A DNA stretch of 64,000 nucleotides from Sisyra terminalis (GCA_958496175.1 OY292276.1:31082449-31146448), one strand, 5' to 3'. Counted from the stretch's first letter, positions 37,719-49,500 are shown. Notes: generated by a model not told the origin, from the sequence alone. A program made the numbers and translations.

Positions 37719-38870
37719 ATTTATTAAACAATAAAATATTTTTTAGTGAAATAACAATGGTAAGTCTAAGATAAATAACATTTCCAATTGGAAATGTTCT
37801 TACGTTCTTAAACTAATTATACAGTATTCGCTTTCACTGCGCGGTTTTTTACTGCATGAGTTGAGTTTTTAATACCAAATTTCACATTGCACGATTAAAA
37901 TTTCACACTTCACTGTTTTTAAAATTTTCGTTTTCATGTGTGCCTTAAATTTTAGTAGAAATTTATCAGGTGCTTTAGCTTCTTATGAAAAGATTTTTAC
38001 GGGAAGGAAAAAGATTGTTAAACAATCCAAAATAACTAGTTTTTTTTTTCAAAGACAAAAAAGCTCATAAGAATATAGCAGCGACTGATCTGTTTTTATC
38101 GCAGAAAATCTTTTTTTGGCTCAAGTGTACTTTAGCACACCCACAATCTGGCAACGTTACATTTCGACTTTGTTTTTAATTTAATTCGCGATATTTTTGT
38201 TAATTCAATTCTAATATGGTATAATTCTCTCTGTAGCTAAATTTTCATTATGGTGTGTACTTTAGCACACCCACAATCTGGCAACGTTGCATTTTCGACT
38301 TTGTTTTTAATTTAATTCGCGATTAAATCGGTCCATAATGAAAATTTAGCTACAAAAGTGAGAATTATACCATATTAGAATTGAATTAACAAAAATATCG
38401 CGAATTAAATTAAAAACAAAGTCGAAATGTAACGTTGCCAGATTGTGGGTGTGCTAAAGTACACTTAAGCCAAAAAAAGATTTTCTGCGATAAAAACAGA
38501 TCAGTCGCTGCTATATTCTTATGAGCTTTTTTGTCTTTGAAAAAAAAACTAGTTATTTTGAATTGTTTAACAATCTTTTTCCTTCCCGTAAAAATCTTTT
38601 CATAAGAAGCTAAAGCACCTGATAAATTTCTACTAAAATTTAAGGCACACATGAAAACGAAAATTTTAAAAACAGTGCAGTGTGAAATTTTAATCGTGCA
38701 ATGTGAAATTTGGTATTAAAAACTCAACTCGTGCAGTAAAAAACCGCGCAGTGAAAGCGAATACTGTATAATTAGTTTAAGAACGTAAGAACATTTCCAA
38801 TTGGAAATGTTGTTTATCTTAGACTTACCATTGTTATTTCACTAAAAAATATTTTATTGTTTAATAAATT
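37719..38870. repeat. Near-perfect 1.15-kb palindrome
   Basis: Left arm 37,719-38,253 and right arm 38,333-38,870 are inverted copies with very few differences, around a 79-nt spacer. Each arm holds a Tigger/pogo-like terminus plus flanking DNA on its outer side, so the duplication extends beyond a single transposon. The centre is one side of the MITE at 38,251-38,468. The outer arms include the perfect dyad 'aacatttccaattggaaatg'. It ends about 400 bp before the ThrRS start. Open frames in it are by-products of the repeat. Confidence 0.85.
38251..38468. mobile_element. MITE, 'TCAAGTGTAC' family, copy inside palindrome
   Basis: Collinear with the inverse of the copy at 50,364-50,582, with the same internal order ('cacccacaatctggcaacg', 'ttaattcgcg', 'aaatcggtcca', 'ggtataattct' inverted). 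A second half copy in opposite orientation, 38,121-38,253, forms the left inner arm. Its own dyad symmetry lies at the centre of the palindrome. Confidence 0.7.
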
Positions 38871-39266
38871 TTCGTTATACTCATAAGAATTATTGTAATG
38901 CGGAAACTAGTATGAATATTCGTTAAGTTCGTTATATATCGGATATTTTAGTAGGTATCGTAGGTATACTATTCTCTGTGACTCTAAATTTTTGTAAAAA
39001 ATAAAATAAACAACCTAATAAAGATAGTACAAGTGTGAATAATATTTATGAAATTTTTATCTGTAATTATAAAATAATAAAAATATCGCTGAAGAAAATA
39101 ATATTTAAACATTTTTTAACTTAAAACTAGACACTAGCGCCATTAAGACATTAACATACAAAAGGTATAAAACCATTTGCCATTGGCGTGGATCAGTGTG
39201 GATTCTCAATACTTTTATTAACACGTGTGAACCGGACAACTCAGTCAAGTGCATTCTAGTAACAAA

Positions 39267-42200
39267 ATGGATAACAGCGTGGTCGACGGTGTTGAAAATT
39301 TGAATATTAAAACAGAAAAGGCATGAACTTATTTAATTAATAAACCAAAATGCTTCTTTCATTACGAAGAACAATTTCTTATCGATGTAAAACATATGCG
39401 ACATTGGTTCGTAGAATCAATAACCTTTTTTCATATAATCTCTTTTCTTTATCTCACCTAGTTGTTAATCAATACGTTAGCACTTTTCTCCAGAAACTGA
39501 TGTAATACCTTTTAAATATTATTTTTTCTATTGTTAATTTAGGCAGCCAAAATGAAACAGGCAAAAGTCAAAAAAGAATCTGCTGCGGGTGATAAACCGG
39601 GTATTTCCGAATTAAAGCCATGGCCGTCCTATATTCAAGAGCGAATTACTTTATGGGATAGGTTGAAAGCTAAGTATTTAGAGGAATTAGCTGCGAAACC
39701 AGCTACTCCCATTAAAATAACTTTGCCCGATGGAAAAGTTGTGGATGCAACTGCTTGGCGTACGACTGCTTACGATGTTGCTAAAGGAATTAGGTAAGTT
39801 AACTTTTTAGATTTACGTAAAACTTTATAATAACGCGTGCTCTAATTACCAGTCAAGGTTTAGCCGACAACACTGTCATTGCTAAAGTTAATGGCGAACT
39901 ATGGGATTTAGATCGTCCTCTAGAAAACGATTGTAAATTGGAATTACTAAAATTCGATTCCCATGATGGACAACAAGTCTTTTGGCATTCTTCTGCTCAT
40001 ATTTTAGGCGAAGCCATGGAAAGAATATACGGTGGTTGTTTATGTTACGGTCCTCCAATAGAATCAGGCTTTTATTACGATATGTTTCTCGAAAATAGCG
40101 GTGTAAGTGAAGAAGTATACAATCTAAATTGTTCAAAAACTAATCAATTTTTTCCAGATCTCCAACTTAGATTTTCCTTATGTTGAAAATCTTATTAAAG
40201 GGATTGTCAAGGAAAAACAAGCATTTGAACGTCTCGAAGTATCTAAGGAAGACTTATTGGAAATGTTTAAGTACAATGAGTTCAAAGTTCGCATTTTAAA
40301 TGAAAAAGTAACCACCCCGACTACTACTATTTACCGATGTGGACCATTAATTGATTTATGTAGAGGACCTCATGTAAGGCACACGGGCAAGGTTAAGGCT
40401 CTTAAAGTTACCAAGGTAATTAATTATTTCGTCATTTAAAATTAGAAACTAACTCTAAACAACGTTGCAGAACTCATCAGCTTATTGGGAGGGCAAATCG
40501 GACGCCGAAACTTTGCAACGAGTTTATGGCATTAGTTTCCCGGATACAAAACAAATGAAAGAATGGGAAAAGTTCCAAGAGGAAGCAGCGAAACGAGACC
40601 ATCGTAAAATTGGACGTGAGCAAGAACTTTTCTTCTTCCATGAACTATCACCGGGGTCATGTTTTTTCCAGCCACGCGGAGCGCATATTTACAATACTTT
40701 AATTAATTTCATCAAGAAAGAATATCGTAAACGTGGGTTTCAAGAAGTTGTAACTCCTAATATGTACAATGCCAAGTTATGGCAAACTTCAGGACATTGG
40801 AATCATTATGCGGTAATTATTATATGTAAAAGTATAAAACATTCCTGCGAACGAATTATATTTCTGAAGTATTTTAAACTATCTAATCTCCTTTTTAGCA
40901 ATAGAGACTCTTCTATCAGTACGTGTATTCAAAGTTCTTTTTGTTTCAAGTTTCTTTTTGTCAAAGTTTTTTGTCTTTCACATAACTAAAATATTTAAAA
41001 TTAACTTAAAGAATTTTTTTCTTGACTCTAGAGTAGTATTTCCAAAGTATGGGGTGCTGACCATCACCGAAGTGATGGGTTCTGAGCGAATATTGGAACT
41101 GAATATTTTTTTTTATTTAAACAAGCCTTCATTCCTTGATGATAGCCTTTTGAACAGTCCAATGGATGAAAGACTGTTAAAATAAAAAAAAATAGTTCCA
41201 ATCAGTTTGTCGATGTGTTATACACTTTTTTTTGACTCAATATTCTCTCGGAACCCATCAGTGGATCGCAGCCCATACTTTGGGAAATACTACTCTAAAG
41301 TCAACAAAAAATACTTTCAATTAATTTTAAATATTTTAAACATGTGAAAGACAAAGAAGCCAACAGGCAAATATGTCTTTCATGAAAAGAACTTTCAATA
41401 CACGGTACTGAAGAGTTGCTATCATCAAAAAATAGACTAGTTCCTTTCCAATATTTAAGCCCTTTTTTCGGCACAGCTCATTTTTAAATGTTAACATCTG
41501 GCAACGCTGATTTATTCGCGAATTAAAATAGCGAATAAGTCCTCACTAAATGTTGATTTGTTTAAAGTTGATTTTTTTTTGCGAAAACCAAAAGAAACTA
41601 CTGTTTTAGAGTGTAAAGATTAAATGAGTTTTTGTTACCTTAGACCGAGAAAGGTATATAGATGCTAAATAAAAAAATGTACTTTATCTAAGGAAACTTT
41701 AAATACATTTATGATTATCCTAAAAATATACTCAAATAGTTCACTAGTCACTGCTCGTAAAAACACAAAGAGAGTTTATTAATGATTTAAAAGTCGTATA
41801 AATGACGAAGTAAATACAATTCGTTCGTAATTGATGTTTAAAAAAATTGACTATCAGAAATAATTATTGAAAACTATTACTTTTTTAATTTAGGATAACA
41901 TGTTTACGTTTGAAATAGAAAAAGACCCTTTTGGACTTAAGCCCATGAATTGTCCTGGCCATTGGTAAAAGTATACATACAAAAATTAAATATTATGTAC
42001 TTATTGATTCTTCTTTTAGTTTGATATTTGATAATCGAATTCGATCTTGGCGTGAATTACCGCTTCGTATGGCTGATTTTGGTGTCTTACACCGTAATGA
42101 ACTATCCGGTGCATTAACCGGTTTAACTCGAGTTCGTCGTTTCCAACAGGATGATGCCCATATTTTTTGCACCAATGAACAAATTCGTAGCGAAATTCTA

Positions 42201-43011
42201 TCAGCTCTTCACTTTTTGCAACACGTTTATGGAGTTTTTGGTTTTACTTTCAAACTTTCTTTGTCTACGCGACCCGAAAAATATCTTGGCGATCTTGCCA
42301 TATGGAACGAAGCAGAAAAAGCTTTGGAGGACAGTCTCAATGCTTTGGGTGAACCGTGGGTGTTAAATCCTCAGGACGGTGCTTTTTACGGTCCCAAAAT
42401 TGATATAACTATTATGGATGCATTGAAACGGTCCCATCAATGTGCTACGATTCAATTAGATTTTCAGCTTCCTATTCGATTTAATTTGTCATATGTTAGT
42501 GAAAATGGAGATAAAGTTCGTCCGGTTATCATACATAGAGCTATTCTCGGCTCGGTTGAAAGAATGATTGCTATTCTAACGGAATCATATGCTGGAAAAT
42601 GGCCATTCTGGTTATCACCAAGACAAGTAATGGTTATACCAATTGGACCAACTTTTGATGAATATGCAAAATCGGTGCAAGAACAATTGTTTAATGCAGG
42701 ATTTATGTGTGAAGTTGATACAGATCCCGGAGATACAATGAATAAAAAAGTTAGAAACGCTCAATTGGCGCAATTCAATTTTATTTTAGGTATATTTTTT
42801 AAATTGCTTAAATTTTCCAATTTATCTTTATTTTCCAATAATTTATTAATTTTTAGTTGTTGGAGAGAAAGAGAGGAGTAGCGGAACAGTCAATGTTCGT
42901 ACTAGAGACAACATAGTTCATGGAGAAATTGCAGTCGGTGATTTAATCAAAAAGTTTGAATATTTACAAAACAATTACGTATTAAAAAGCGAGGAAAGTT
43001 TAGACATGTGA
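39267..43011 (+). CDS. ThrRS: Threonyl-tRNA synthetase (cytosolic, with alternative mitochondrial start)
   Basis: Exons: 39267-39320, 39543-39793, 39853-40102, 40158-40415, 40471-40812, 41894-41964, 42020-42789, 42857-43011; 716 aa, close to the animal norm. It charges tRNA-Thr with threonine. Domains: TGS (~residues 60-125, '[14 protein letters not shown]'), editing domain with 'HSSAH' and 'LCRGPHVRH', then the class II core with 'NCPGH' (zinc Cys), 'FGVLHRNE' (motif 2), 'DDAHIFC' (zinc His), '[11 protein letters not shown]' (zinc His and motif 3 Arg), and the C-terminal anticodon-binding domain from '[13 protein letters not shown]'. All catalytic and zinc residues are present. The first intron would start with GC, not GT; all others are GT-AG. 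An ATG at 39552 is a possible internal start. The poly(A) signal is at 43102-43107. Confidence 0.96.
39350..39406 (+). CDS. ThrRS: Alternative ThrRS first exon encoding a mitochondrial presequence
   Basis: An ATG with context 'accaaaATG' opens 19 codons ending at the donor gttcgt (39407) in phase 0, so it joins exon 2 exactly like the cytosolic exon. The peptide (start [14 protein letters not shown]) has four basic residues and no acidic ones, the composition of a matrix-targeting presequence. The joined product is 717 aa. If the transcript starts at the upstream promoter, the cytosolic ATG becomes a 19-codon upstream frame stopping at 39324-39326. Confidence 0.7.
40893..41433. mobile_element. 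Foldback MITE in ThrRS intron 5
   Basis: About 200-bp arms pair in inverted orientation: 'agagtagtatttccaaagta' with its complement near 41,277-41,300, 'taaaatatttaaaatta' with 41,318-41,338, and the outer 'actcttc.ttc' block with 41,405-41,420. The short interior has no coding capacity. The target duplication was not resolved. It accounts for the intron being about 1.1 kb while its neighbours are about 50 bp. Confidence 0.7.
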
Positions 43012-43168
43012 ACGTCACTAAAATTTTAATGCTAATTTATATTGTTAATTTATTGTCTTTAAACAGTAATCAGGAATGTGATAATTTGTATTTTTCAACT
43101 AAATAAATTTTAATGGCACTGCAAAAATTCTAATCTTAATTAAATAAAACATTGCTTGCATGATAAAC

Positions 43169-43655
43169 ATGGCTTGCAAGAAAGCAGCTGGTTTCGTGAT
43201 TTTTCGTCGATATGCTAATTCGATTGAATATTTAATGCTGCAAACTTCATACGGTGAACATCACTGGACTCCTCCTAAAGGTAATATAAATGGTTTTGAT
43301 GAATATAATGTATTTTTATGAAAAAAACATTATAGGTCATGTGGATCCTGGTGAAAGCGACTTTGATACTGCTCTTCGAGAAACATCAGAGGAATCTGGT
43401 TTTTGCAAGCAACACTTAAATATTTATCATGATGTGAAAAAATGTATCAATTACAATGTGAAAGGAAAACCTAAACTTGTTATTTATTGGCTTGCGGAAT
43501 TAATTAAGCCATGTCAAGAGGTTATATTGTCGGAGGAACATCAAAATTACAAATGGCTGCCGTACGCGGATGCTTGCGAAATTGCTCGATATCAAGAAAT
43601 GAAGGAAGTTTTGCAATTTTGCAACGATTATATTGAGAAAAATTTGAAAAAGTAA
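43169..43655 (+). CDS. NUDT2: Bis(5'-nucleosyl)-tetraphosphatase (Ap4A hydrolase), Nudix family
   Basis: Two exons, 43169-43280 and 43336-43655, give 143 aa, near the 147 of human NUDT2. The enzyme hydrolyses Ap4A to ATP and AMP. The Nudix box GX5EX7REUXEEXGU is complete: 'GHVDPGESDFDTALRETSEESGF' as GHVDPGE, RETSEESGF. The N-terminus 'KKAAGFVIFRR' and 'HHWTPPKG' just before the box are typical of the family. Of two in-frame ATGs (43160, 43169) the second is chosen: it has A at -3 and G at +4 and matches the family N-terminus; the first would add three residues. It begins 157 bp after the ThrRS stop. The poly(A) signal is at 43693-43698. Confidence 0.93.
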
Positions 43656-43950
43656 TATAATTCATTTGGCTAAAAACGCTAAAAATTAGAAAAATAAAAT
43701 CAATTTAAAAAATATTTCATTGTCGTGATTATTCCTCCTATTTTAAAAAGTAGAATAAGTTCGATTTGATTTTGTATCAACACTAGAAATGGACGTTGTT
43801 TTATCTGTCAGACGTCTGAGTTGACTCATTGTATGACAGTTTCCAGTTGGTGTTATGCACCATTTATTTATTCTATTTTTTTAAAGATTTAATCATTATC
43901 GTCAATATTAGTGTTTATTAATCACAGAACTAAACATTTTGTAATCCAAA

Positions 43951-44825
43951 ATGAGTTTTTTGAGCAAAGTTTTTGGGGGGAAGCCAAAGGACAAACCTCG
44001 GACTACTAGCGAAGCAATACAAGATCTCAGGGAAACAGAGGATATGTTAATGAAAAAACAAGAATTTTTGGAGAAAAAAATCGAACAGGAATTAGCTGCT
44101 GCTAGAAAACATGGAACGAAAAATAAACGAGGTTTGTTGATCTGTCCATAACTGAACTAAGTCAATTATACTGAATCGATAAGAGCAATTTTATTTGTCC
44201 CAATTATTAATTTTTAGCTGCTATTCAGGCCTTAAAACGCAAAAAGCGATATGAAAAACAACTTCAACAAATTGATGGAACGCTTAGTACAATTGAAATG
44301 CAACGAGAAGCTTTGGAGGGTGCAAACACAAATACTGCTGTGTTACAAACTATGAAAAATGCTGCCGATGCTCTTAAAGCTGCTCATCAGCATATGTATG
44401 AATTAATCAATTTTTACGTTTTTGGCACTTATCCTCATATATTTGTTTTTGTTTTTAGGGATGTAGATCAAGTTCATGATATGATGGATGATATAGCTGA
44501 ACAACAAGACGTAGCTCGAGAAATCTCAGATGCTATCAGTAATCCAGTAGCCTTTGGACAAGATGTTGATGAAGAAGAGTTAGAAAAGGAGTTAGAAGAA
44601 TTAGAACAAGAAGAACTTGATCGAGAACTAATTGGAGTTGGTCCTAGTGATTTACCAGCAGTGCCCACAACTGAAATAGCTGATAAAGTTAAACCAAAGG
44701 CTAGTAAGTATCAATTCACCTGCAATTCAAATGTTCGTAACTAACTCTTGCTATATTTTTATTTTTTAGAAAAAGAAGAGGAAATGGATGATGATATGAA
44801 AGAATTGGCTCAATGGGCTTCATAA
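43951..44825 (+). CDS. CHMP4: ESCRT-III subunit CHMP4 (Snf7 / shrub)
   Basis: Exons 43951-44131, 44218-44395, 44459-44703 and 44770-44825 join in phase to 219 aa, the usual CHMP4 length. CHMP4 is the main filament-forming ESCRT-III subunit, acting in multivesicular-body sorting, cytokinesis and membrane repair. Seen in order: the N-terminal 'SFLSKVFGG' membrane-insertion segment, basic helices 1-2 (to ~residue 110, 'ALKRKKRYEKQLQQI'), 'HQHMDVDQVHDMMDDIAEQQ' as HQHMDVDQ and DDIAEQQ, the acidic 'EELEKELEELEQEELDREL' region, and the C-terminal helix 'DDDMKELAQWAS' that in this family binds ALIX/Bro1. The poly(A) signal is at 44859-44864. Confidence 0.96.
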
Positions 44826-47023
44826 TTAGTAAAAAACTTGCACACTGGATATATTTAAAATAAAAGCTTTATTTTCATTATGTAAATAACCAAGATTTCA
44901 ATTATAATCAAATAATTTTTAAATATATTTAATAGATTTTGAACTGCAATTATGTATAAGAATTGATAAATGGTTTTAATGAACGGGGAGTGTAAAAAAG
45001 CTGAGTACGCCAATTTTTAAAACTACCTTTAAACTAAACAATACTTAAGTTTTTAAAATAAATGCTTGTGTTATAATCAGTTATTGTATTTTTTTTAATT
45101 AACCGAATTGTATTTACATTAATTAGGACAAAAACAATTGTGGTCTCATATTTTCAAATAAAATGATGCAACAGTATATTTTGAAAGTAAATGTATTCAT
45201 GCTTCCTTATTGTAATAATATTTTGATTGATCATAGAGATAAACTAAGAAATTGAATAAAAATATATAGATAGTAATACAAAATTCAATTAATATGACTA
45301 ATAAACTAAATAAAAACCACCTTGGACTTATGACATTCTTTTTGGTTTTCAGAGCAATTTCTTTAAAACTAAAAATAATATTACATATGCTTTTTATCAA
45401 AAATAATTAGGCGCATTCTTGAAAAGAATTTACCTTTTTTTATCGAATCGATAATTTTCTGATTGTAAGAGTTGTTAACGGTGTTGAGTCTTATTTGATG
45501 TATAACCAAGCTTTTCTATAATACTTTAAAGCTGTCAATTGACCAAACATATAAATTGATTTATTATTTTAGTTGATTTTAGTAGACTAATCAGGAATAA
45601 CCTTAAAACAATATAATATAACCAACTATTAAGACTAAGATTTTACGTTTTAAAAACACAATCTAGAAGCAAGGTTTCGTTGGTCATGCGGTGAAGGTTA
45701 CCCACGATTTGAATAAACGAGGTATCACAATGCCAAGCATAAATGAAATATTTTTCCCATTAATAATTTTCGTAGTACTAGTTTATGTTATTTATTGGAA
45801 CCCTCTCCAATAAGTTGTACCCGTCGTATCGGTTGTATTTGTATCATTTGTATTTTACTTAAATCAACGTGAAATTTGTAGAACTCTGTCCTCTTCGTTT
45901 GAAATCCTCTACGATCTTACAGAAAACGATTGCCGCATTTAAGTAAACCTGGCGCATGAATGTTGCAGAGCAACCTCGTGCACCAGGAAGTCGGATTAAA
46001 TGTAAACAAATAGTATATTATTCAAAATGTTACAGGAAGAAATAATTTCAGAATAATAATTAATTTTTATTTCGTCAAAACAAAGTCTAGGAACATCGTA
46101 GTTTCAAGAAAAGTATTTACGTCAATTGATTTTCAGATTTGCTTTTAAAATTCATTATTCCTAAATAATTATTCAAAATCTATCGATATAAATTCTATTA
46201 TTTTAAAACATATGATTTTACTCAATTTTTTATTTAAGACGGTGTTAATGTTTAGAAATACGACCCTTATTCATAAACCACAATGAGGCTTTGTCGAATT
46301 CATTCATAAAAAAAAACAACTGTAATAAAAGTTGTAATGCTAGTGTAGTTTATTTCTCTTTCTTGTTCAATATGAGATAGTACCATTGCACTCTACTACC
46401 TGCTGAAGGCATTTAAAAATGAGTTCTTTACTATTGTTATTCATTCTCACAAATCCCCTTTTATTGCTGCTTGCACTTTGCACATATGATGGTTGTAAAT
46501 ACCAATTTCGAGTTATACGTATAAAAGTCAAAAGGAATTTAACAATAAAAGTTATTGCCAAATATTCTTTTAAAAATAAAAAAGTTTCCAGTTATTTAGG
46601 GGGCTTAACGGGATAGAAGAACGCAAAAGTATTTTGTTAATAAAAAAATAATAAATCATTGAACCCACTTATTTTATAAATAGATACAAACGAGACAAAC
46701 CTTTTATATTTTTTTTACAATTTTATTTAACTAAGGCTAATAAAATTAAATGCTTATTATTTAAAGTTAAATTAATAATTAATTAGGAAGTTAAATTACA
46801 TTAAAATGAAACTGTTTTGTTTTACTAAAGGAAGAAAGGAGGACTAAAAATAGCAAAATTGGTCTCAGGTAGGCAATTTATGTGTTATCCGTTAAACGAG
46901 AAATTGATATATATTTAATTTTACCAAAATAATAACTTTCTTAATAATATTAAATATTAACAACTTTTGACTTGCAATTTTTGACAATTTATTAAATAAA
47001 AAATATGAAACTAAATTTCTCTA

Positions 47024-47135
47024 AGGGTCGGTATTTTCTCATCGCGATAATTATATTTATCTTTAAGATAAAAAACTATCCGGAGGATAGAGAAAACATG
47101 CGTATTTTCATCTAATGTGTAGGCTTTATTAAACA
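47024..47135. mobile_element. MITE, 'GGTCAGTATTTTC' family, half copy
   Basis: Starts GGGTCGGTATTTTCTC and continues with 'tatttatctt', 'ggatagaga' and 'gcgtattttcatctaa', collinear with the left half of the copies at 12.43 and 14.92 kb. The right half is lost. Confidence 0.5.
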
Positions 47136-49288
47136 TATTTAAATTTTATAAGTAAATATACCGCCCCTTGTTTTCACTAAAGTTATCTTCCTATCTTCCT
47201 GGTATGTTGAAATAATTCTTCCTTATCGTTAGTTAACATCGAGTGGTATCACAGTTATAAATGACGTTTTTAAATACCTTAACAAATCATCTTGATTATA
47301 AATTATCAAAGCATAAAACTAAACTCGAAGTTTTGATTGAAAAAGTTTAATTATTTTCAGCTGATTAAGTTGCTGATAAAAGTTAGTAATATCGTAAATT
47401 TGATAATTTTGAATTTCTACAGCATCTACTGTATATCAGAGAGCCACTCGATAGGTTTCCAATAGGTTTCCTAACTTTTTTGTTATAAACTTTAGTTTTT
47501 TTTTTGTACCGAATTTCTTGTAAAATTTTTATTATAAATCATTAAAATTTGAACGCAATATCCAAATTTCATTCCCATTTTACTAATCATTCCTCTTTGT
47601 GTAAAATTTCGTGTTTAATATTTCATATTATGTAATAGTGTTGATACATTTTTTTAAAATAAATTTTACCTATTCAGAGATATTGATGATAGAGATTTTA
47701 AATCTGTTTGATAAAAAATAAATATCTCATAAAAATAAAAGTTATAGATTAAGTTTAAAATAATTGGTGCAGTAATTCTTAAGCTATACCCAAAAGAGCT
47801 ACAGGGGTTTAGTGAGTCAGTCTCACGGTTTCGACAGATATTGTTTTAATGGATTTGTTTTTTTTTTTCGAATGGTGTCGTTCATTTTGTGCACTTGTTT
47901 GTTAATATACACCTATGTTTTTAATTTGAAGAAACTATATTTTATTTTTCCAATTAAGTTCGATGAATGCGGTTTTTAGAGTACCCTAAAATTTCCTAAA
48001 AAAAGATTTTTAATTATTTTTTGACTAAAATAAATTCAAATACTGAACGGTAAAAATCTAGTAACGTAGCATTTTCTATTTGGCTTTTTATTTTATTCGC
48101 GATTTTTTTTTATTTAAATTTATGTAACTACTTATAGCCTACTTACCACAATTTAGAAAACTATTTGTCAACTTTATTATCACAATCAAAAAAGTTATCA
48201 CTTATTTCTATGTCTAATTGTCCTGTTTTTCTTTTTACTATTATTTTATTAATCTCTAATATAAAATTCTGACTTTCAAAGTGTCATACTTCCCATTCCT
48301 TTCTCGTTTTATATTCGGAACTTCTGGTCGTAAGGTTTTAGTGTTTCAGGTGTATGGCTTGTCGGGAGGAAATTAATTCCATACCTAGAATTGATGGCAA
48401 AATATTTTTGAAACTATAAAAGGGCAAGTAGATCAAAAAGTTTGACCTATAATTCCAATCTTATATTTCTTCAATTTTTTCCCACCTAATTTTAAAAATA
48501 TCGTCCACGTGGAGCATTTAGTGTGTACCTACCTGAATGCTTAAGATTGTCTTTATATAAGAATATAAAGTAAATTTAAATAAATTACTTGAAGAAAGAT
48601 TTTTGTGTTATTTATAATGTGAAGTTGTTTATAAATAGTATTATTTATAATGTTTATAATTTACCTGCTTACGTTATACTCGAATTCGGAAATCGTGTGC
48701 AAAGACTTGAATTTGATCGTTTTTTAACTACATTATTATATGAATATACTTTTTAATATGTATGGCATAGAGGAAAATTTATTATTCTTCATATATTATT
48801 CATAAGTCCCAATATGCCTTTTGTTGCAGGGTATTTTAATCACAATGCTCTAAGAGTCTTATTTATTGTTTGTACCGATAGCCTTAATGGTTTTATAAGT
48901 CGGTAACATCCTTCCGTATCACATACAATCATATACATAACATCATTACGATTGCTTATGAAAATTCATACAAAGTAAACATAAAACTTTTGGTCTATGA
49001 AACTTCACGTAGGATGTTTTGGATTACCACTTTCAGTTTGGAATTTTTGAGTCCATACTGGAAAAAATTAAATCCTCGTTTTTAAAAGTAACTAAAAACT
49101 AAATGATTAATACTTCAATAACTATCACTGTAACACTCGTAAAATAGAATAAATGAAATAAAAAGATCAATTGAGTATCAGAGACACTTCGGCACATCAT
49201 CTGGAATAATTCCAGTATGAATAAAAGGGCAAAAGTTAATAATACAAAGCCAGTGATAGACCCATATTAACTTACGACATAGAAAAAA

Positions 49289-49500
49289 GAGTGACAAGAA
49301 CATACAACAAAATTAAAAGTATCCTTCGAGCAACAGTGATGAAAATATTCAAAAATATCTCATTGTACACATTAAACCAAAGAAAAAGGAACACAAACAT
49401 AAGTCAAGAATATGAATTGGAAGACATAATGCAACGGCGACATAAACAAATGATCGGAGAAAAATTGGCAAAAAAATTAATGACTTGAAAACTGCAGGCA
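49289..49500 (+). pseudogene. Possible LINE ORF2 C-terminal fragment
   Basis: A 65-residue open stretch has 'MKIFKNISLYTLNQRKRNTNISQ' (as MKIFKNIS, RKRNTNISQ) followed by 'EDIMQRRHKQ'. The pattern 'hydrophobic block, DR.RN..I...' is found near the C-terminus of reverse-transcriptase ORFs of RTE/CR1-like LINEs. No RT core remains. The adjacent downstream DNA is a repeated 3' tail, which supports the reading. Identification is tentative. Confidence 0.4.

Larger units (their letters stand above)
33957..39120. other. Intergenic region between LPCAT and ThrRS
   Basis: Non-coding and AT-rich, with a hAT-type MITE (35.1 kb), a small repeat (37.0 kb), a Tigger/pogo-like fragment (37.4 kb) and the large palindrome (37.7-38.9 kb). 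No gene recognised. Confidence 0.55.

Noticed and set aside
38410..38652. 80-codon minus-strand open frame in the palindrome
   Set aside because: It lies in a duplicated MITE/Tigger-like arm, has a mirrored, interrupted counterpart, and shows no protein family features.
41489..41540. Possible further copy of the 'TCAAGTGTAC' MITE family
   Set aside because: Only about 50 bases with 'tctggcaacg' and 'attcgcg' remain; too short to call.
44474..44668. Serine-rich antisense frame opposite CHMP4
   Set aside because: Serine-rich reading is the mirror of the Glu-rich CHMP4 coding exon; it is a shadow frame.
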